The notes: generated from the sequence alone by a model not told the origin. Shown: positions 36,199-48,080, numbered from the stretch's first letter. The stretch is DNA of 64,000 bases from Plasmodium relictum (GCF_900005765.1 NC_041680.1:186001-250000); one strand, 5' to 3'. Made by a program: numbers and translations.

Positions 36199-38271
36199 AT
36201 GATAAATGTAAATATTGGAGTACTGGGCCATGTGGATTCAGGGAAGACAAGTTTGTGTAAATGTTTAAGTGAAATATTAAGCACTTGTGCATTAGATAAG
36301 CATAAACAAAGTAAAGAAAGAGGAATAACAATAGATTTAGGATTTTCTTCTTTTTATATAAAAAAGAAAGTTTTTAATTCCTCCATTAATAGCAATATAG
36401 AAGATACTTTAAAATATAATTACAAAAATGAAAATATAGATATTGATACAAAAGACAATAAGCAGAATGAAGAAATTATTCAAATATGCTTAGTAGATTG
36501 CCCTGGTCATCACTCTCTATTAAAGTGTATTGTGATGGGAGCAGAAATAACAGATATGATTTTTTTAGTTATTGATGTTAATAAAGGAATACAAAAACAA
36601 ACAATTGAATGCTTAGTTTTATGTGAAATAGTAAAAAGTGATATAATTATAATATTAAATAAAATTGATCTAATACCAATAAATATTAGAGAAAAAAAAA
36701 TAAATTTGATGAAAAAAAAAATTCTTGAAGCATTAAGTAAAACTAATCTAAAAAATTTAAAATATTATATAATTAGTGTAGCAGCTGAAATTAAGAAAAA
36801 TACAAATATAAATTATGAATATAATAGTTTACATGATGAAAAACAAGAAGAAAACTCAGTAACAACTAAAAAAAATTTGGTATCTTTTAAGAGAGAAAAT
36901 AAATTTTCAGAATGTGAAAGTGATATAACAAAATGTATAGATGATGATTCAAATAAAAATGTAAACTATTCATGTATAGAAAAAAGAGAAAATCATTTAT
37001 GTGAAAGTGAAGATGTAACTTTTTTAAAAGAAGAAATAAATAAGGAAAATGATGAGAAATTATCTAAATACAAAAATAGTTTAAATATACATTTATTGAT
37101 AGATTTGCTAACAAATGTATTAAAAATACCATCAAGAGATACTTCAAGTTATGAGGAATTTTATTTTTTATATGATCATTCCTTTGAAATAAAAGGTAAA
37201 GGTATCGTTTATACAGGAACTGTCATAAAAGGTATTATTAAAAATAATAGTAATATTATTATCTTACCAATAAATGAAAAAGGAAAAATTAGGGAAATTC
37301 AAAGTTTTAAAAAGAAAGTAGATGAGGGAAAAAAGGGAAATAGATTATCTCTTTTAATATCCAATAATAATTTAAAAAATACGAAAAAAATTGAACGAGG
37401 AATTATTGTTCATGAACATTCTAAGATATCACATTTTTCTATGTTTATATGTAAAGTAAAATTAGTAGAGTTTTACAAAAAAAACATGAATAATTCGGAA
37501 TTACTAACATGTATAATTGGTTTTTCTTCTTCTCTCTGTTATGGATATTTTTTTAAAAAAATTGAAAATTCAGATTCTAAAACTAAAGAATTAAATAGTT
37601 CTACCACTTCAGTAAAGGGTAAACTAATTGAAGCAAACAAAAATTGTGAAAATAAAAATTTTGATGTAAATGGAAATTATTTATTAATTAATGAACTAGA
37701 TTTTTTAGAACAGAAAAATAAAGAAGAACAAGAAATATATTTTTTAGTAATAATGAAAAAAAAAATTTATTGTTTTAAAAATGAAAAATGTATTTTTTTA
37801 AAAAATGATGATAATCTTAATTGCAGAATATGCTTATATGGAACTATTTTAGATATAATAGATGATAATCATTATAAAAATAACTCTTTTAGTGTTAATA
37901 AAAAACCCAATTTTAGTGAATATGAAGATTATAAAGATTTTAAGATTCTGAAAGAAAAAGAAAAAATTGGATTAATAGAAAAAATACTTGATAATTATAC
38001 TTTAATATGCAAAAATATATTTAATTCGTCCACTCAAGTAAGTACATATTTGAATAAAAAAATTTACATTGTTGATTCAAGTTATCAAACAAATAAAAAT
38101 GATTTAAAGATCCAGCATATTGGTTGTATAATGAAACCATTTGCAAAAAATGGGAAGTTCATAATTCATTTAGATGATGATATTTCTTATCTTAAGAACA
38201 ATTATAAATCATTCATTGTCTTAATAAAATATTATAAAGATATATTTACCAAAAAAAAAATTTTTTTTTAA
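36199..38271 (+). CDS. SELB: Selenocysteine-specific elongation factor (SelB/eEFSec-like GTPase)
   Basis: Single exon, 690 residues. The translational GTPase domain is complete: G1 GHVDSGKT (10-17), an ERGITIDLGFSSF switch I typical of the eEFSec/eIF2-gamma branch, G3 DCPGHHSLL (near residue 100), and G4 NKIDLIP (near 154). EF-Tu-like beta-barrel domains follow, separated by Asn/Lys-rich inserts, with GKGIVYTGTVIKG resembling the G-T-G-T domain II signature. EERGITIDLG-type sequence and DCPGHHSL rather than DCPGHVDY favour eEFSec over EF-1 alpha. eEFSec carries Sec-tRNA to UGA codons with a SECIS element; Plasmodium encodes a small set of selenoproteins. The factor should be cytosolic. The usual eEFSec is about 600 residues, and the surplus lies in the inserts at residues about 200-290 and 465-510. 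Confidence 0.85.
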   Translation: MINVNIGVLGHVDSGKTSLCKCLSEILSTCALDKHKQSKERGITIDLGFSSFYIKKKVFNSSINSNIEDTLKYNYKNENIDIDTKDNKQNEEIIQICLVDCPGHHSLLKCIVMGAEITDMIFLVIDVNKGIQKQTIECLVLCEIVKSDIIIILNKIDLIPINIREKKINLMKKKILEALSKTNLKNLKYYIISVAAEIKKNTNINYEYNSLHDEKQEENSVTTKKNLVSFKRENKFSECESDITKCIDDDSNKNVNYSCIEKRENHLCESEDVTFLKEEINKENDEKLSKYKNSLNIHLLIDLLTNVLKIPSRDTSSYEEFYFLYDHSFEIKGKGIVYTGTVIKGIIKNNSNIIILPINEKGKIREIQSFKKKVDEGKKGNRLSLLISNNNLKNTKKIERGIIVHEHSKISHFSMFICKVKLVEFYKKNMNNSELLTCIIGFSSSLCYGYFFKKIENSDSKTKELNSSTTSVKGKLIEANKNCENKNFDVNGNYLLINELDFLEQKNKEEQEIYFLVIMKKKIYCFKNEKCIFLKNDDNLNCRICLYGTILDIIDDNHYKNNSFSVNKKPNFSEYEDYKDFKILKEKEKIGLIEKILDNYTLICKNIFNSSTQVSTYLNKKIYIVDSSYQTNKNDLKIQHIGCIMKPFAKNGKFIIHLDDDISYLKNNYKSFIVLIKYYKDIFTKKKIFF

Positions 38272-38451
38272 AAAGAACTTTAATTTTTTTGTTTGATTTT
38301 ATATATATATATATATATTTTCTATTGTATTTATAACAAATATAAATATAATACTCATTTCTTTATATATTATATCATTATTTCAATTTTCATTTATATA
38401 TAAAAATACATTTAAGATTTTATGGCTTTTTTAGAAAAAAAAAAAAAATAG

Positions 38452-39069
38452 CTAGCATTGAATTTTTGTTGAATAAGTTTTTTTTATAGGACCGTTTTTA
38501 TATGAATTATTTTTTGGTATTTTATTTATTTGTTCTTCCAATAAAGTAGTTTGATTTAATAAAACTTTTATGTTTTTTTGTCTTGCCAATTCTTCATTCA
38601 TATATTGTAAATTTTTTTCAAAATTTTTTTTCATAATATTTATTTGGGATTTAAAAGCATCTAATTTTGCTTGTTCATATTCTTTTTCTACATTTTCTGT
38701 TGAATAAACATGAACTTCTTCAGTTGGTGGAGATCTCCTTAATTGAGTATCATACAATGCTCTCCATATTGTTTCTTCTTCTACTGGTCCTTTTGATTTT
38801 ACTTGAAGAAAACTTGATGATGAATTATTATTATTATTTTCTTTTTTTAATTCGTTAAACATTTTTTGAGTATTTTCAAAATTTACATAAAAATTATTTT
38901 GTGCGATTATTGTTTCTTTATATATTTGTATCAAATTATAAGCAAGTCTTTTTTCTGAAATTGGCAAATTTCCCATGTCGAAAATTTCTTCACTTGACGA
39001 AAAGGAAATAAATACAAAAAAAAAAAAAAAAATACTTAGAAGAAACAAATTACAATTAAAGAATTTCAT
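38452..39069 (-). CDS. Secreted coiled-coil protein, unknown function
   Basis: Single minus-strand exon. I place the start at ATG 39069 (MKFFNCNLFLL), giving 205 residues; an ATG at 39078 would add three. The first 25 residues are a clear signal peptide (MKFFNCNLFLLSIFFFFFVF, then Ser-rich). The mature part starts near SSEEIFDMGNLPISEKRLAY. After a short Asn/Ser linker it has SSSFLQVKSKGPVEEETIWRA, then a long helix with heptad character (YEQAKLDAFKSQINIMKKNFE and onward). There are no cysteine pairs, TM segment or GPI signal at the C terminus, so the protein is probably soluble in the secretory path, an apical organelle or the vacuole. SSSFLQVKSK resembles a propeptide cleavage region, as seen in some apicomplexan secreted proteins; this is only a guess. 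I do not know the family. Confidence 0.75.
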   Translation of the reverse strand: MKFFNCNLFLLSIFFFFFVFISFSSSEEIFDMGNLPISEKRLAYNLIQIYKETIIAQNNFYVNFENTQKMFNELKKENNNNNSSSSFLQVKSKGPVEEETIWRALYDTQLRRSPPTEEVHVYSTENVEKEYEQAKLDAFKSQINIMKKNFEKNLQYMNEELARQKNIKVLLNQTTLLEEQINKIPKNNSYKNGPIKKTYSTKIQC

Positions 39070-39078
39070 TTTTTGCAT

Positions 39079-39559
39079 TATATATATATATATATAAATG
39101 TACATATTTTTTATCTATGTCATTAATTTTTTTTTGCATATTTTAAATATCAATGTGTAGTTTAAATAGGTTTTCTTAAATAGTCAAATTTCATATTATA
39201 AAATAAGACAATATATATAAAACAATTAAAATAAAAAATACTGTAAAAAAAAAAAAAAAAAACTTTGTAATATAGAAAAAAAAAAAAAAATAGAAAATAA
39301 CAGAAAAAAAAAATAATATCATTATATTATAATTTCTTGTTTTAAGATATCTTATTGTGTATATACATTATAACATACGTCAAAAAAAGAATAGAAGAGA
39401 TATACATTAAAAATAAAAATTTAAAGAAATAAAAAAAAAAATATGAATAAAAACAATAAATAATGAAAATATTAAAAATAGAAATAATAAGTAATTGTAT
39501 TATATACAAATAAAAATTATAGAATTTTGTGTTCATTCTTATAGTTATCCTTTTTTTTT
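39079..39559. other. Intergenic region
   Basis: Upstream of the secreted coiled-coil gene and downstream of the OCIA-like gene (both -). The minus-strand open frame at 39342-39563 is Phe/Tyr/Ile-rich and overlaps the last exon of the OCIA-like gene in another frame; not called. Confidence 0.6.
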
Positions 39560-40591
39560 TCATTCTTTTAAAAAAACGTTTGCAGGTAGTGTTCCTAGAA
39601 ATTTTGAACGCTTATAGTCGCTAAATCTAAAGAAATAATTAGAATAAGGAAAGAAAAAAATTTTACATTTTTTTTCTTTTTCTTTTATTATTATAATTTT
39701 TTTTTTTTTTTGTCAACCTTCCAGTAGCTAAATTCCCAAAAAAAGAGCCTAAATATATTCCAGCTATTGAAAAAAAAGGTAAAATTATAATTTTACTTTT
39801 TGCATCGTAATATTTAAAGTGTTTAAAACTATATAAAGGAAGTAATAGAGAACCTTTAAAAAAAAAAAAAAATATATTTGTAAAAATGATTTATGGATTT
39901 TCTACTTTTTGTAATATATATGAAGTTATTTATGTAAAAATATGTATTTCTCTGTAGCATACCCATTAAAGAAAACATCTTGCACTTAACCTATTATTTA
40001 AGTATAAACGAAGAAAAAAAAGAATTAATCTTTATTTATAAAAAAATAATATTTATAGTCTTTAATTAGAGAATTTTATAATATATATATATATATATTT
40101 ATTTATTTATTTATTTTCTTTTTAATTGTTACTTGTTTTTCTACATCTTTTTGTCTAGTGTTTAAAATATTTAATACGTTTACCGTATTCATATTTTTAT
40201 TATCTAATCCATTATCTAAAAAAGTTAAAAAAACAACAAAAGTTATTAAAAGGAGACAAAATAAAATATAAGTAAACTAATACAAATGAATTTTTTTTTT
40301 TATTATTTCATACCTGAGTATACATTTGAAAGAATTTTAATAATATCATGGCTATTTAATTTATTACAATTACTTCCAATTGTAAAAAAAGAACAATGAA
40401 TAAAAAGTTTTTTTAAAAAATTAATTTTTTTCCTTTTATTATTTTTAGAGTATTTATACTCAAGTATTGTAATATCTGATGGTGCCTGTGCAAAAAAAAA
40501 AAAAAAAATTTTCTCATAATCCATTTTAACTATTTTTTATATATTTCTTTGAATTGGGAAATTTAAACATTTTTACTTTAATGTAGGGCAT
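39560..40591 (-). CDS. Six-exon small membrane protein, possible OCIA-domain relative
   Basis: Minus-strand exons 40577..40591, 40314..40485, 40133..40215, 39963..39990, 39718..39853 and 39560..39626, total 166 residues, all phases consistent. Exon 1 is only 15 nt (MPYIK), followed by a GTAAAA donor and a TTTTGCACAG acceptor. A different start at 40524 (MDYEKIFFFFF) would read through that intron and is less likely. The C-terminal half has two hydrophobic segments (FSLMGSLLLPLYSF and ILPFFSIAGIYLGSFFGN) and ends RFSDYKRSKFLGTLP. The pattern C-x-F-x(n)-LP, a G-rich helix, YxxCxxKF-like end and LGxLP resembles OCIA-domain proteins of the mitochondrial inner membrane. That match is by eye and weak. 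The gene lies tandem to dolichol kinase, 165 nt downstream of its stop. Confidence 0.6.
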
Positions 40592-40756
40592 CTTAACATA
40601 AAAAAAAAAATCTATATAATGAGAATATATATATTTATTAAAAGATTATTACTTAATAGTAAAAAATAATTTTATTTTATTTTAATTTTTTTTGTTTGGA
40701 CAAAAATTTTTATAAAGAAAAATCAATTTTTTTATTATAAAAATTTCAATTTTTAT

Positions 40757-41904
40757 TTAATTCTCAAAACTCAAGTAAACACTAAAAGTAAACATAGGTA
40801 ACAATAAATTATCTATATCATTAAGGTATGCCTTATAAAAAAAAAAATATATATATATATAAATGTAAATTATGTAATAAGAAATAGATTAACAAAATTT
40901 TTATTTAATTTCATTATATTTTATTTTATTTATTTTTTTTTTTACTTCAAACAAGGCACCGAATATAGATATGATAAAAAAAACATTTAAATTTAATAAA
41001 TATTTGTTCTAAAAGTAAAAATAAAAGTAATATTTTACATTTATGTATATATTCTCAAACATTTTTAAATGCAAATAAAAAATTTTCATATTAATATTTA
41101 CTTCAAAAAAATATTCGAAAATGATTAACGAGAAAAAAGTACTGAAGAAAAAAAACAGAAAACCTAAAAATGAAATGAATAGAAATAATAAATTAAAATA
41201 AGTGATTATATATTTTTAAATTATAAAAATAAATAAATTTAAATATTAAAGAATTTATTAAACCAGCATAAGATTTATTGTTTGTATTCTTTATTTTTGG
41301 TTTTGGGTATAGTAATCCCCCTATTGCAGCCTTTAAAAAAAAAAAAAAATTAAAAAATAATAACAAACATATAATTTATAAGAAAAAAAGAATATTAAAT
41401 TTTTTTTTTTTTAACAAATGAGTCTCCTATGCATAATGTGTTTAATCCAATGCTATATAAAATTAAATTACTTTCTCTAAAATTATAAGTTATTTGATTT
41501 TTTTTGTGAACATAATTTTTGTCATTAAATATTGCATCTATGATTATTGGTATATATACACTGAAAATTAAAAATATATATAAGACATACTAAAGAAATT
41601 TTCTAACAATTCTTATTCATTATTTGAAAGAAGCTTACCCAGACAAAAGATAAATATGAGTAAGAACTAATCCTTTTTTGTCTCTTTCATCTATATATCT
41701 AATAAAACACATGATAATTAAAAGTAAAAAAAAAAAAAAAAAAAGATTTATGTAATCTTATTAAACCTGGTAATGATTTTTTTTATTATATTAGATAAAG
41801 GAAATAGATCTTCAGAAATTTTTCTTATAATTTCAATTAAAATAAATAATAAAAATACAAAAGAAAGAGATATTATTAATAATTCAATCTAAATGATAAA
41901 GTAA

Positions 41905-41955
<51 letters not shown>

Positions 41956-43865
41956 AAAATAATGTCGTAATAAAAAAGAATGAGTATATATAGATATGAT
42001 TTTACAGTAGTTTCTTTTATGTATTATATGAATATATTTATTTTTGTTATTTTTACTTTTTTGGTTATAAATGATAAATAGACATTTATAAAAAGAAGAA
42101 AATGATAATGTTTTCTAATATAAGGGAGATTTTTATTTTTTTTTGATAAGTTGTAAATATAAATTAAATATAGTATAGTTATAATAAGCCATAATAAAAT
42201 TAGGAGATAATTATTTTTTTTTCTTATTATATTTATTATAACATAAAATACTTTTTCATCTACGAAAAAAAAAAAAAAAAAGAGTAAAAATACATAATAA
42301 ATTTTTTTTTATCCTTTATAGTTTTTTTATTTTGGATAAAAAATTCTAAATTTATATTACTTTTTTTATCTACAGAATCATATTTATTTGAAAAAAGATT
42401 CAATATATTATATGAAAAGAATAATGATGATAATATAAAAAGTTTTCCTTTTTTTATTTTTTTTTGTAAACAATATATACAACATATTCCATATATAACC
42501 AAACTGATAATCTAATAAGAAGAAATAATATGCAAGTTTTATAATTATTAATATAAAAAAAAATAATAAAATAATATATTTATTTTCTTTTTATTACAAT
42601 TTTACTAAAAAATATAAATAAAATGTTTGGAATTATTTTATTATTTAAATAATAAAAAAGATGACTATAAAAAGAACAATCAAGAATTAAAGTTCCAATA
42701 GCACTTAGTAGTAACCCTTCTAAGAATGAAAATACTCTAAAAAAAAAAAAAATTAGACAAAAACATTTTGATAATAATTAAGTTAAAAATTTTTAAGTAA
42801 ATAGTAGAAATTTCTATATCAATAATTTTTTTAATGTTTTTTTTAAACAATTCTCAAAAATGGAACTAGATTATTAATTTTTTTTATAAAAGAATAGTAT
42901 TAACCTATTTGTTAAGAGAAAGGATGCCATCAACAATAGATGGTAGAACGTAAAATTCAGAACGAAAAAAAGGAATATAATTATTAATTTTTCATTAATT
43001 TTAACTAAGTCTAAAGAAAAAAAATAAAAAAAAATAATATTGATATATTATAAATTTAATATAAATTAATATATATATGTATATAAAATAAGATTATTTT
43101 ATTTATAAATATTACTTAAAATTACAAAGAAAAAAGATGAGTTATATGCAATATAAGTTAGGATATTAATTTTAACATATCTTAGGAAAATACTTGAAAG
43201 TACAAACTTATTTACATATATTATAGATAATATCGCAACTTCTATAAAAAAATAAAAAAAATACAATTAGTTATATTGATACCTTTTTATAGAGATATTA
43301 TTATTCACATTAAGAATATTTTCAACAGTTTTCAAAATATATATATATAAAGCTTTTTTTTTTTTTTAAAGAGAAATAAAAAAAAAATTATAAAAATAAA
43401 AATAAAATAAAAATTCTTTAGGTATAGACCAGAAGTCAAGATTTTGTATTTAAGAATCAAAAGTGTTGAAAAAAATGGGAAGAAAAAAAAAGGGAAGATG
43501 TTATTTAAATATGTGTAATAAAATAATTGAAAAATACTAATAGCACCCTTTTGATATAAATTAATAAAATTATGACTGTTTTTTTTAGATAAATTGGTGA
43601 GCTTTTCATATTTATAAAATGATCCTATGGTTAGATAATAGTTGAAAGTGCCTTTGAATTTTCTTTTTTTTTTATTCTTTCTATTGTAATATACATAAAA
43701 AGAAATAAGTAAGTTGCACAGGAGAGTTAAAAATATCCATATATATGTAAAATGACAAAAAATAAAAACTTTTTTTTTTAATTCTGTAAATATTATTAAT
43801 GATATTAATAGAACATTGATTACTCCTAAATCTTCCATAAAAAACTGATATACTTTATTTGACAT
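40757..43865 (-). CDS. Dolichol kinase, 13 exons
   Basis: Minus-strand exons 43430..43865, 43116..43241, 42905..43010, 42598..42736, 42361..42511, 42057..42259, 41767..41888, 41639..41698, 41416..41560, 41264..41330, 41102..41163, 40946..41008 and 40757..40831 give 584 residues in one frame. Most of the protein is hydrophobic helices, as expected for an ER multi-span enzyme. Diagnostic parts are in the last exons: YIDERDKKGLVLTHIYLLSG (the FLDERD...LTHIYLL block), CIGDSFAAIGGLLYPKPK (CTP-binding GDTxAS..G region), NNKSYAGF (the K-T-x-E-G position) and YLNDIDNLLLPMF (the DNLxLP end). Dolichol kinase makes dolichyl phosphate for GPI anchors, N-glycans and mannosylation. Exons 1 and 5 use weaker donors (GTCTAT, GTAATA), so those borders are less sure than the rest. 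Confidence 0.82.
41913..41951. repeat. (AT)n microsatellite in a dolichol kinase intron
   Basis: About 19 AT units lie in the intron between dolichol kinase exons 6 and 7 (41889-42056), next to the minus-strand acceptor. Confidence 0.85.
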
Positions 43866-44496
43866 TTTAACAGATAAAATAATATTTTAAATTATTTTCT
43901 AGGTAGTTTCTTTTTTCACTACAATTTTTAATGTACTTTTTCAAATTGTTAAGTATTTTTTTTTTTCTTTTTTATATATTCAAAATTAAGAAAACAAAAA
44001 AAAAAAAAAATAATAAATTTCTTTTTTTTGTTTTAATATACTAAATTTCATAAAAATAATTATTTATACAAATGCATCTATATTATATATATATTTAAAA
44101 TAATATTTACGTATATATATTTTAAGTGTATAAGAAAATCAGCTTATGTTAAGAAGAAATTTTAATTTTCCTTTTTATTTTTTTGTTTTATTTTATTTAT
44201 TATTATTTTATTTTATAATTTTTTTGTGTTTATTTTTATTAAAATATTTTACATATAAAAAGTTAATCTTTTTAAAAAATATACTATAGTTTACTAACAT
44301 AAAATTATTGTGCAAATAATTTATTTTTTATACCAAGTAATAAGAAGTTATATTTAAAGAATAAAATGTGCACAAAAAAAAAAAAAAATATAGCGAAAAA
44401 ATTCAAAAAAAAATAAAATATTGATATGCACATAAATATATATAGGACAAAAATTAAAATGTATAATTTTTTATATATTAAAAAAAAAGAAAAGAA
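43866..44496. other. Intergenic region
   Basis: Between the PheRS stop and the dolichol kinase start (both -). It presumably contains the kinase promoter. AT-rich, no open frame of interest. Confidence 0.6.
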
Positions 44497-46137
44497 TTAC
44501 ACAATACTTTTATAACCAAAAAGATCTCTAATATTTTTAATATTATATTTAATCATTGTAGGTCTTTCTAAGCTTAACCCCCAGGCAATAACAGATACAT
44601 CTTTTGGAAACCCCATAGACCTTAACATTTCAGGTCTAAAAATTCCACTATTTCCAACTTCTAGCCATTTTTTACTTTGCTCATGATATCCATAAATTTC
44701 CATTGATGGTTCTGTATAAGGATTAAATGTTGGTTTAAATTTTAATTTATGTATTCCTATATTTTTATAAAATGCTGATAATGTTCCTATTAAGTGCCCA
44801 AGTCCTAAATTTTTATCAATTATAAGTCCTTCTATTTGGTGAAATTCAGCTAAGTGAGTACTATCAAGATTTTCATTTCTAAATACTTTATCAATACTAA
44901 AATATTTTTTTGGTATAATATTCCCATTTTTTTTGTATTCTTTTGCTAAATTAAACAAAGCACGACATGAATTAGCCGTTGTATGTGTTCGCAAAACATT
45001 TTTTTTACTCTCATCTAACTTCCAATTATAATTCCATCCAAAACTTCCATAATCTCCATGTGTGTGTACTCTTTTTATATTTTCAATATATTGAGAATCT
45101 ATAAAATCGTCTTGACAAGTTTCTGGTTTTTTTATAAAAAAAGTATCTTGTAAATCTCTACTAGGATGCTGTTGTGGAATATATAAAGCATCAAAACACC
45201 AAAAAGAAGATTCTACATATTTATTAGTTTCCATTTCTTCAAATCCTAAAGAAATAAAAATTTCTTTAAAGATTCTCATTTGTTTTGTTAAAAGATGCAA
45301 ATTTCCTTTATTTATTTTCTTTCCGCTTGAGAAGAAATTATATTTTTTTATGTCATATTTTTTATATTCTTCATTCTTTAACAAAGCATAATTTAAATCA
45401 GTTATTTGCTTTTTTATATCTTTTCTAAAATTGCTAGTTTTTATAACATAACTATAAGAGTTTTTTTTAACTTCTAATAATTTTCTTTTTTTTAAATCTT
45501 GAATTAAGTTATTTAAATTATCTACATTTTTTTTTTTTAATTCTTCAAAAAGAGTATTTTCATCATTTCCATTTTTATTTATGATTTCTAAGTAGCTTTG
45601 TGTCTTATCCTCAATTTTATTTATATCAAAACTTGAACTTAAGTTTTTTTCACTTTTGTTTAGTTCTATCATTTTATTTTTTAAGTTGATGTTTAATCCT
45701 ATTTCACCTTTTTTCCCAAACGTTTTTTTTAAATCTTCCATTGTACACTTTTTTTTTTCTAATACAAATCTTAACACAATAAATTCTGGTGATCCTTCCT
45801 TTAAATATTGAGCTCCCTCTTCTGTTAATTGATAAGTGTTAAAATTTTTAATATTGTTAATAATATAATATAGCGTTTCCAGCTTTTTAATCATACCAAT
45901 TACTTTATTATGATCCATTTCATACTTTTTACTTATGTTTAACGATGTAGTATATTCATTTAATAAAACATCAATTCCTTTGTCTTTTTTTAAGTTATCA
46001 TAATATTCATTTTGTTCTTTTTTTTCATTTTTTTCATTTTTTTCTTTTTCTTTACATAATTTAAATTCTTCGTCTAATATATGAAGAAAGTTACACAGTT
46101 CTTCATTTTTCTTTTCTTCGGATATATTGGTATTCAT
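44497..46137 (-). CDS. Phenylalanine--tRNA ligase alpha subunit, cytosolic type
   Basis: Single minus-strand exon, 546 residues, close to eukaryotic cytosolic PheRS alpha (about 500). The N terminus holds winged-helix DNA-binding-fold-like segments ([40 protein letters not shown]). The catalytic class II core then shows [24 protein letters not shown], motif 2 [22 protein letters not shown], and motif 3 [29 protein letters not shown] is the conserved Phe/adenylate-site segment. The enzyme pairs with the beta subunit to charge tRNA-Phe in the cytosol. Archaeal/eukaryotic-type features (HTT, GEVGN-like) separate it from the organellar single-chain PheRS. A Lys/Asn-rich insert (residues about 150-200) lies between the N-terminal folds. 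It is divergent to the RRP36 gene. Confidence 0.93.
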   Translation of the reverse strand: MNTNISEEKKNEELCNFLHILDEEFKLCKEKEKNEKNEKKEQNEYYDNLKKDKGIDVLLNEYTTSLNISKKYEMDHNKVIGMIKKLETLYYIINNIKNFNTYQLTEEGAQYLKEGSPEFIVLRFVLEKKKCTMEDLKKTFGKKGEIGLNINLKNKMIELNKSEKNLSSSFDINKIEDKTQSYLEIINKNGNDENTLFEELKKKNVDNLNNLIQDLKKRKLLEVKKNSYSYVIKTSNFRKDIKKQITDLNYALLKNEEYKKYDIKKYNFFSSGKKINKGNLHLLTKQMRIFKEIFISLGFEEMETNKYVESSFWCFDALYIPQQHPSRDLQDTFFIKKPETCQDDFIDSQYIENIKRVHTHGDYGSFGWNYNWKLDESKKNVLRTHTTANSCRALFNLAKEYKKNGNIIPKKYFSIDKVFRNENLDSTHLAEFHQIEGLIIDKNLGLGHLIGTLSAFYKNIGIHKLKFKPTFNPYTEPSMEIYGYHEQSKKWLEVGNSGIFRPEMLRSMGFPKDVSVIAWGLSLERPTMIKYNIKNIRDLFGYKSIV

Positions 46138-46904
46138 TCTAAATAACTATAGATAAGAGTATATATTTCTATAGAAATATTTTTTTCTTTTTTTCTTTGA
46201 ATTATGAAAAAAAAATAAAACAAATATAGAATATAAAATTAAATGAACATGAATAAACGAATCAAATTTTCTTTTTTTTTTTTCTTTTTTTTTAATCCAA
46301 ACACGTATTAATATTACTTATTCTTAAGTACGCGTAGAAAAGCTAACAAAAAAGAAAATTATCTTTTTTTTTAAAACAGGTTTGTAAATTTGTATATTTT
46401 TTTTTTTTTTCTGTGTACCCTTTATATTTTTAGATTATTAGCCTTAATTGTATTTTAATATATTTAAATAATATCCTTTTCTTTTTTTTTCTCAATATTT
46501 CATAGTTTTTTTGCATTAAGTGCATTTTTATTTTTTTAGAATATCAATATTTTTATTTTTTTTTTTAATCTATATGCTTACATTTTTGTTTTTTTTAATT
46601 TAAAACTCTCATAATTTATACAAAAAAAAAAAAAAAAAATAAATAAAAATAAAAAAAAATAAAAATAAAAATAAAAAAAAATAAAATAAAAAAAAAAATT
46701 AAATAAATATAAAAATAAGATGAAATAAATCACAATATAGTTAATAAAAAAAAAAAATAGAAAACTAATACTAATATGCTGAAAATATTTTAAGAGCTTC
46801 AATATTATAAATATTGAAGAGCTGAAGATGAAAAATTAAAAAAAGAATAAATATATATATATATATATATAAAATTTGAGTAATTGTACAATTATATTTT
46901 AGAA
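46138..46904. other. Divergent intergenic region
   Basis: A 0.77-kb shared upstream region of PheRS alpha (-) and RRP36 (+). The A-rich run 46620-46700 makes a false Phe-rich minus-strand frame. No site recognised. Confidence 0.6.
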
Positions 46905-47688
46905 ATGGAGCAAGATCAATCAAAAATTAAAAAAAGAATTAAAATTAAAAAAAGTCAAAAGCCTTTGGTTGTAAGTAATAGGAAGCCTTTCAATGTTTCT
47001 GAAAAAAAAAAAAATTCTAAACCTCTAGTAAGAGATCCTAGATTTTCTGAATTCTCAGGTAAAAGAAAAATAAAGAAATTTTTTTTTATATGCATATGCA
47101 ACTAAAATTTTGAATAAATGTAAAAGTAGCTAAATATATAGTATATAAAATTAAATAAAAAAAAAAAAATGTCTTTTAAGAAAGATATTGAACAATTAAG
47201 AACTCATATCAATGTTATGAAGTTTATTTTTAGCAATACTATAAATAGAATATATTTTATACAATTTTTTTAAAGGTACATTTAATCCAAATTTTTTTAA
47301 AAAGGCTTATAAATTTTTGTATGACTCTAGAGAGGAAGAAAAGAAATTAATAGAAAAAAAGTTAAAAAGTAAAAATCTGAAAGAAGAAGAAAAAATAGAA
47401 TTAAAAAAAAAATATAATAATTATAAGAGTGCTGATGTATTATTAAATAAAAAGGAGGAAGAAAGGAAGCTAAAATCCCAGCTGATAAAGGAAGAAAAAC
47501 AAAATATTTTAACAAAAAATAAAAAGCCATTTTATTATAGTGATAGGAAAATAAAAAAAATGGTCGAAGAAAAGTTTTTAAATAATAAGAGTATAAAAAA
47601 AGTTATTAAAAAAGAAAAAAGAGTTTTACAAAAAGAAAAAAAAAAAAATATGATACCAGAAAGGAGATATTTTGAAAATAGAGATTAA
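46905..47688 (+). CDS. RRP36: rRNA biogenesis protein RRP36
   Basis: Two exons, 46905..47058 and 47276..47688, joined in phase 1, total 188 residues. The start is ATG 46905 (MEQDQSKIKK); a TTG seven codons earlier is not needed. Exon 1 ends RDPRFSEFSG and exon 2 continues TFNPNFFKKAYKFLYDSREEE. Together they give the RRP36 (DUF947) signature: RDPRF, S-G-x-F, F-x-K-x-Y-x-FL and RE-x-E. A highly charged helix follows, and the C-terminal KKNMIPERRYFENRD matches the family's V-P-x-RR-like end. RRP36 joins the 90S pre-ribosome and is needed for early cleavages of pre-rRNA in the nucleolus. It is shorter than the human protein (about 260) but the domain is complete. Confidence 0.85.
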
Positions 47689-48080
47689 AAAAGTATTCCT
47701 TATACATCTATAATTTTAATTTTATTTCCTTTTCAAATGCATTATTTTTTTATATTTTTGTTAATATTTAAATTTACTTTTTTTTTTAAACAATTTATTT
47801 GCTTAAATATGTTTCATTGAATAAAGCAGTATTTTTATTTATATATATTTTTTTCATAATTATTTACACTCATTTTGTATTTGTATATATAAAATTCTTA
47901 ATTTAAATTTTTTTTGAATTATAAATATATATATATATTTTTTAAACAAATTAACATTTATCATATTTGAAACACTTTTTTATAAATAATACATAAATGA
48001 ATTTTTTTTTTTTCTAATTATATTGTTATAAAAATAAGCACAAAATGTTAAGTTTTTAAAAGGAAATTTTTCTCAAAAAA
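47689..48080. other. Intergenic region
   Basis: A 392-nt tandem spacer between RRP36 and the cold-shock gene. T-rich, no feature recognised. Confidence 0.6.

Noticed and set aside
38667..38858. Antisense frame over the secreted coiled-coil gene
   Set aside because: Leu/Tyr-rich mirror; the minus-strand frame has a signal peptide and heptads.
40303..40524. Start at ATG 40524 (MDYEKIFFFFF) for the OCIA-like gene
   Set aside because: The Phe run is the T-rich end of an intron with a TTTTGCACAG acceptor; a 15-nt upstream exon gives a cleaner protein.
46578..46802. Phe-rich minus-strand frame upstream of RRP36
   Set aside because: Reverse of an A-rich leader, nearly all Phe/Tyr/Ile.
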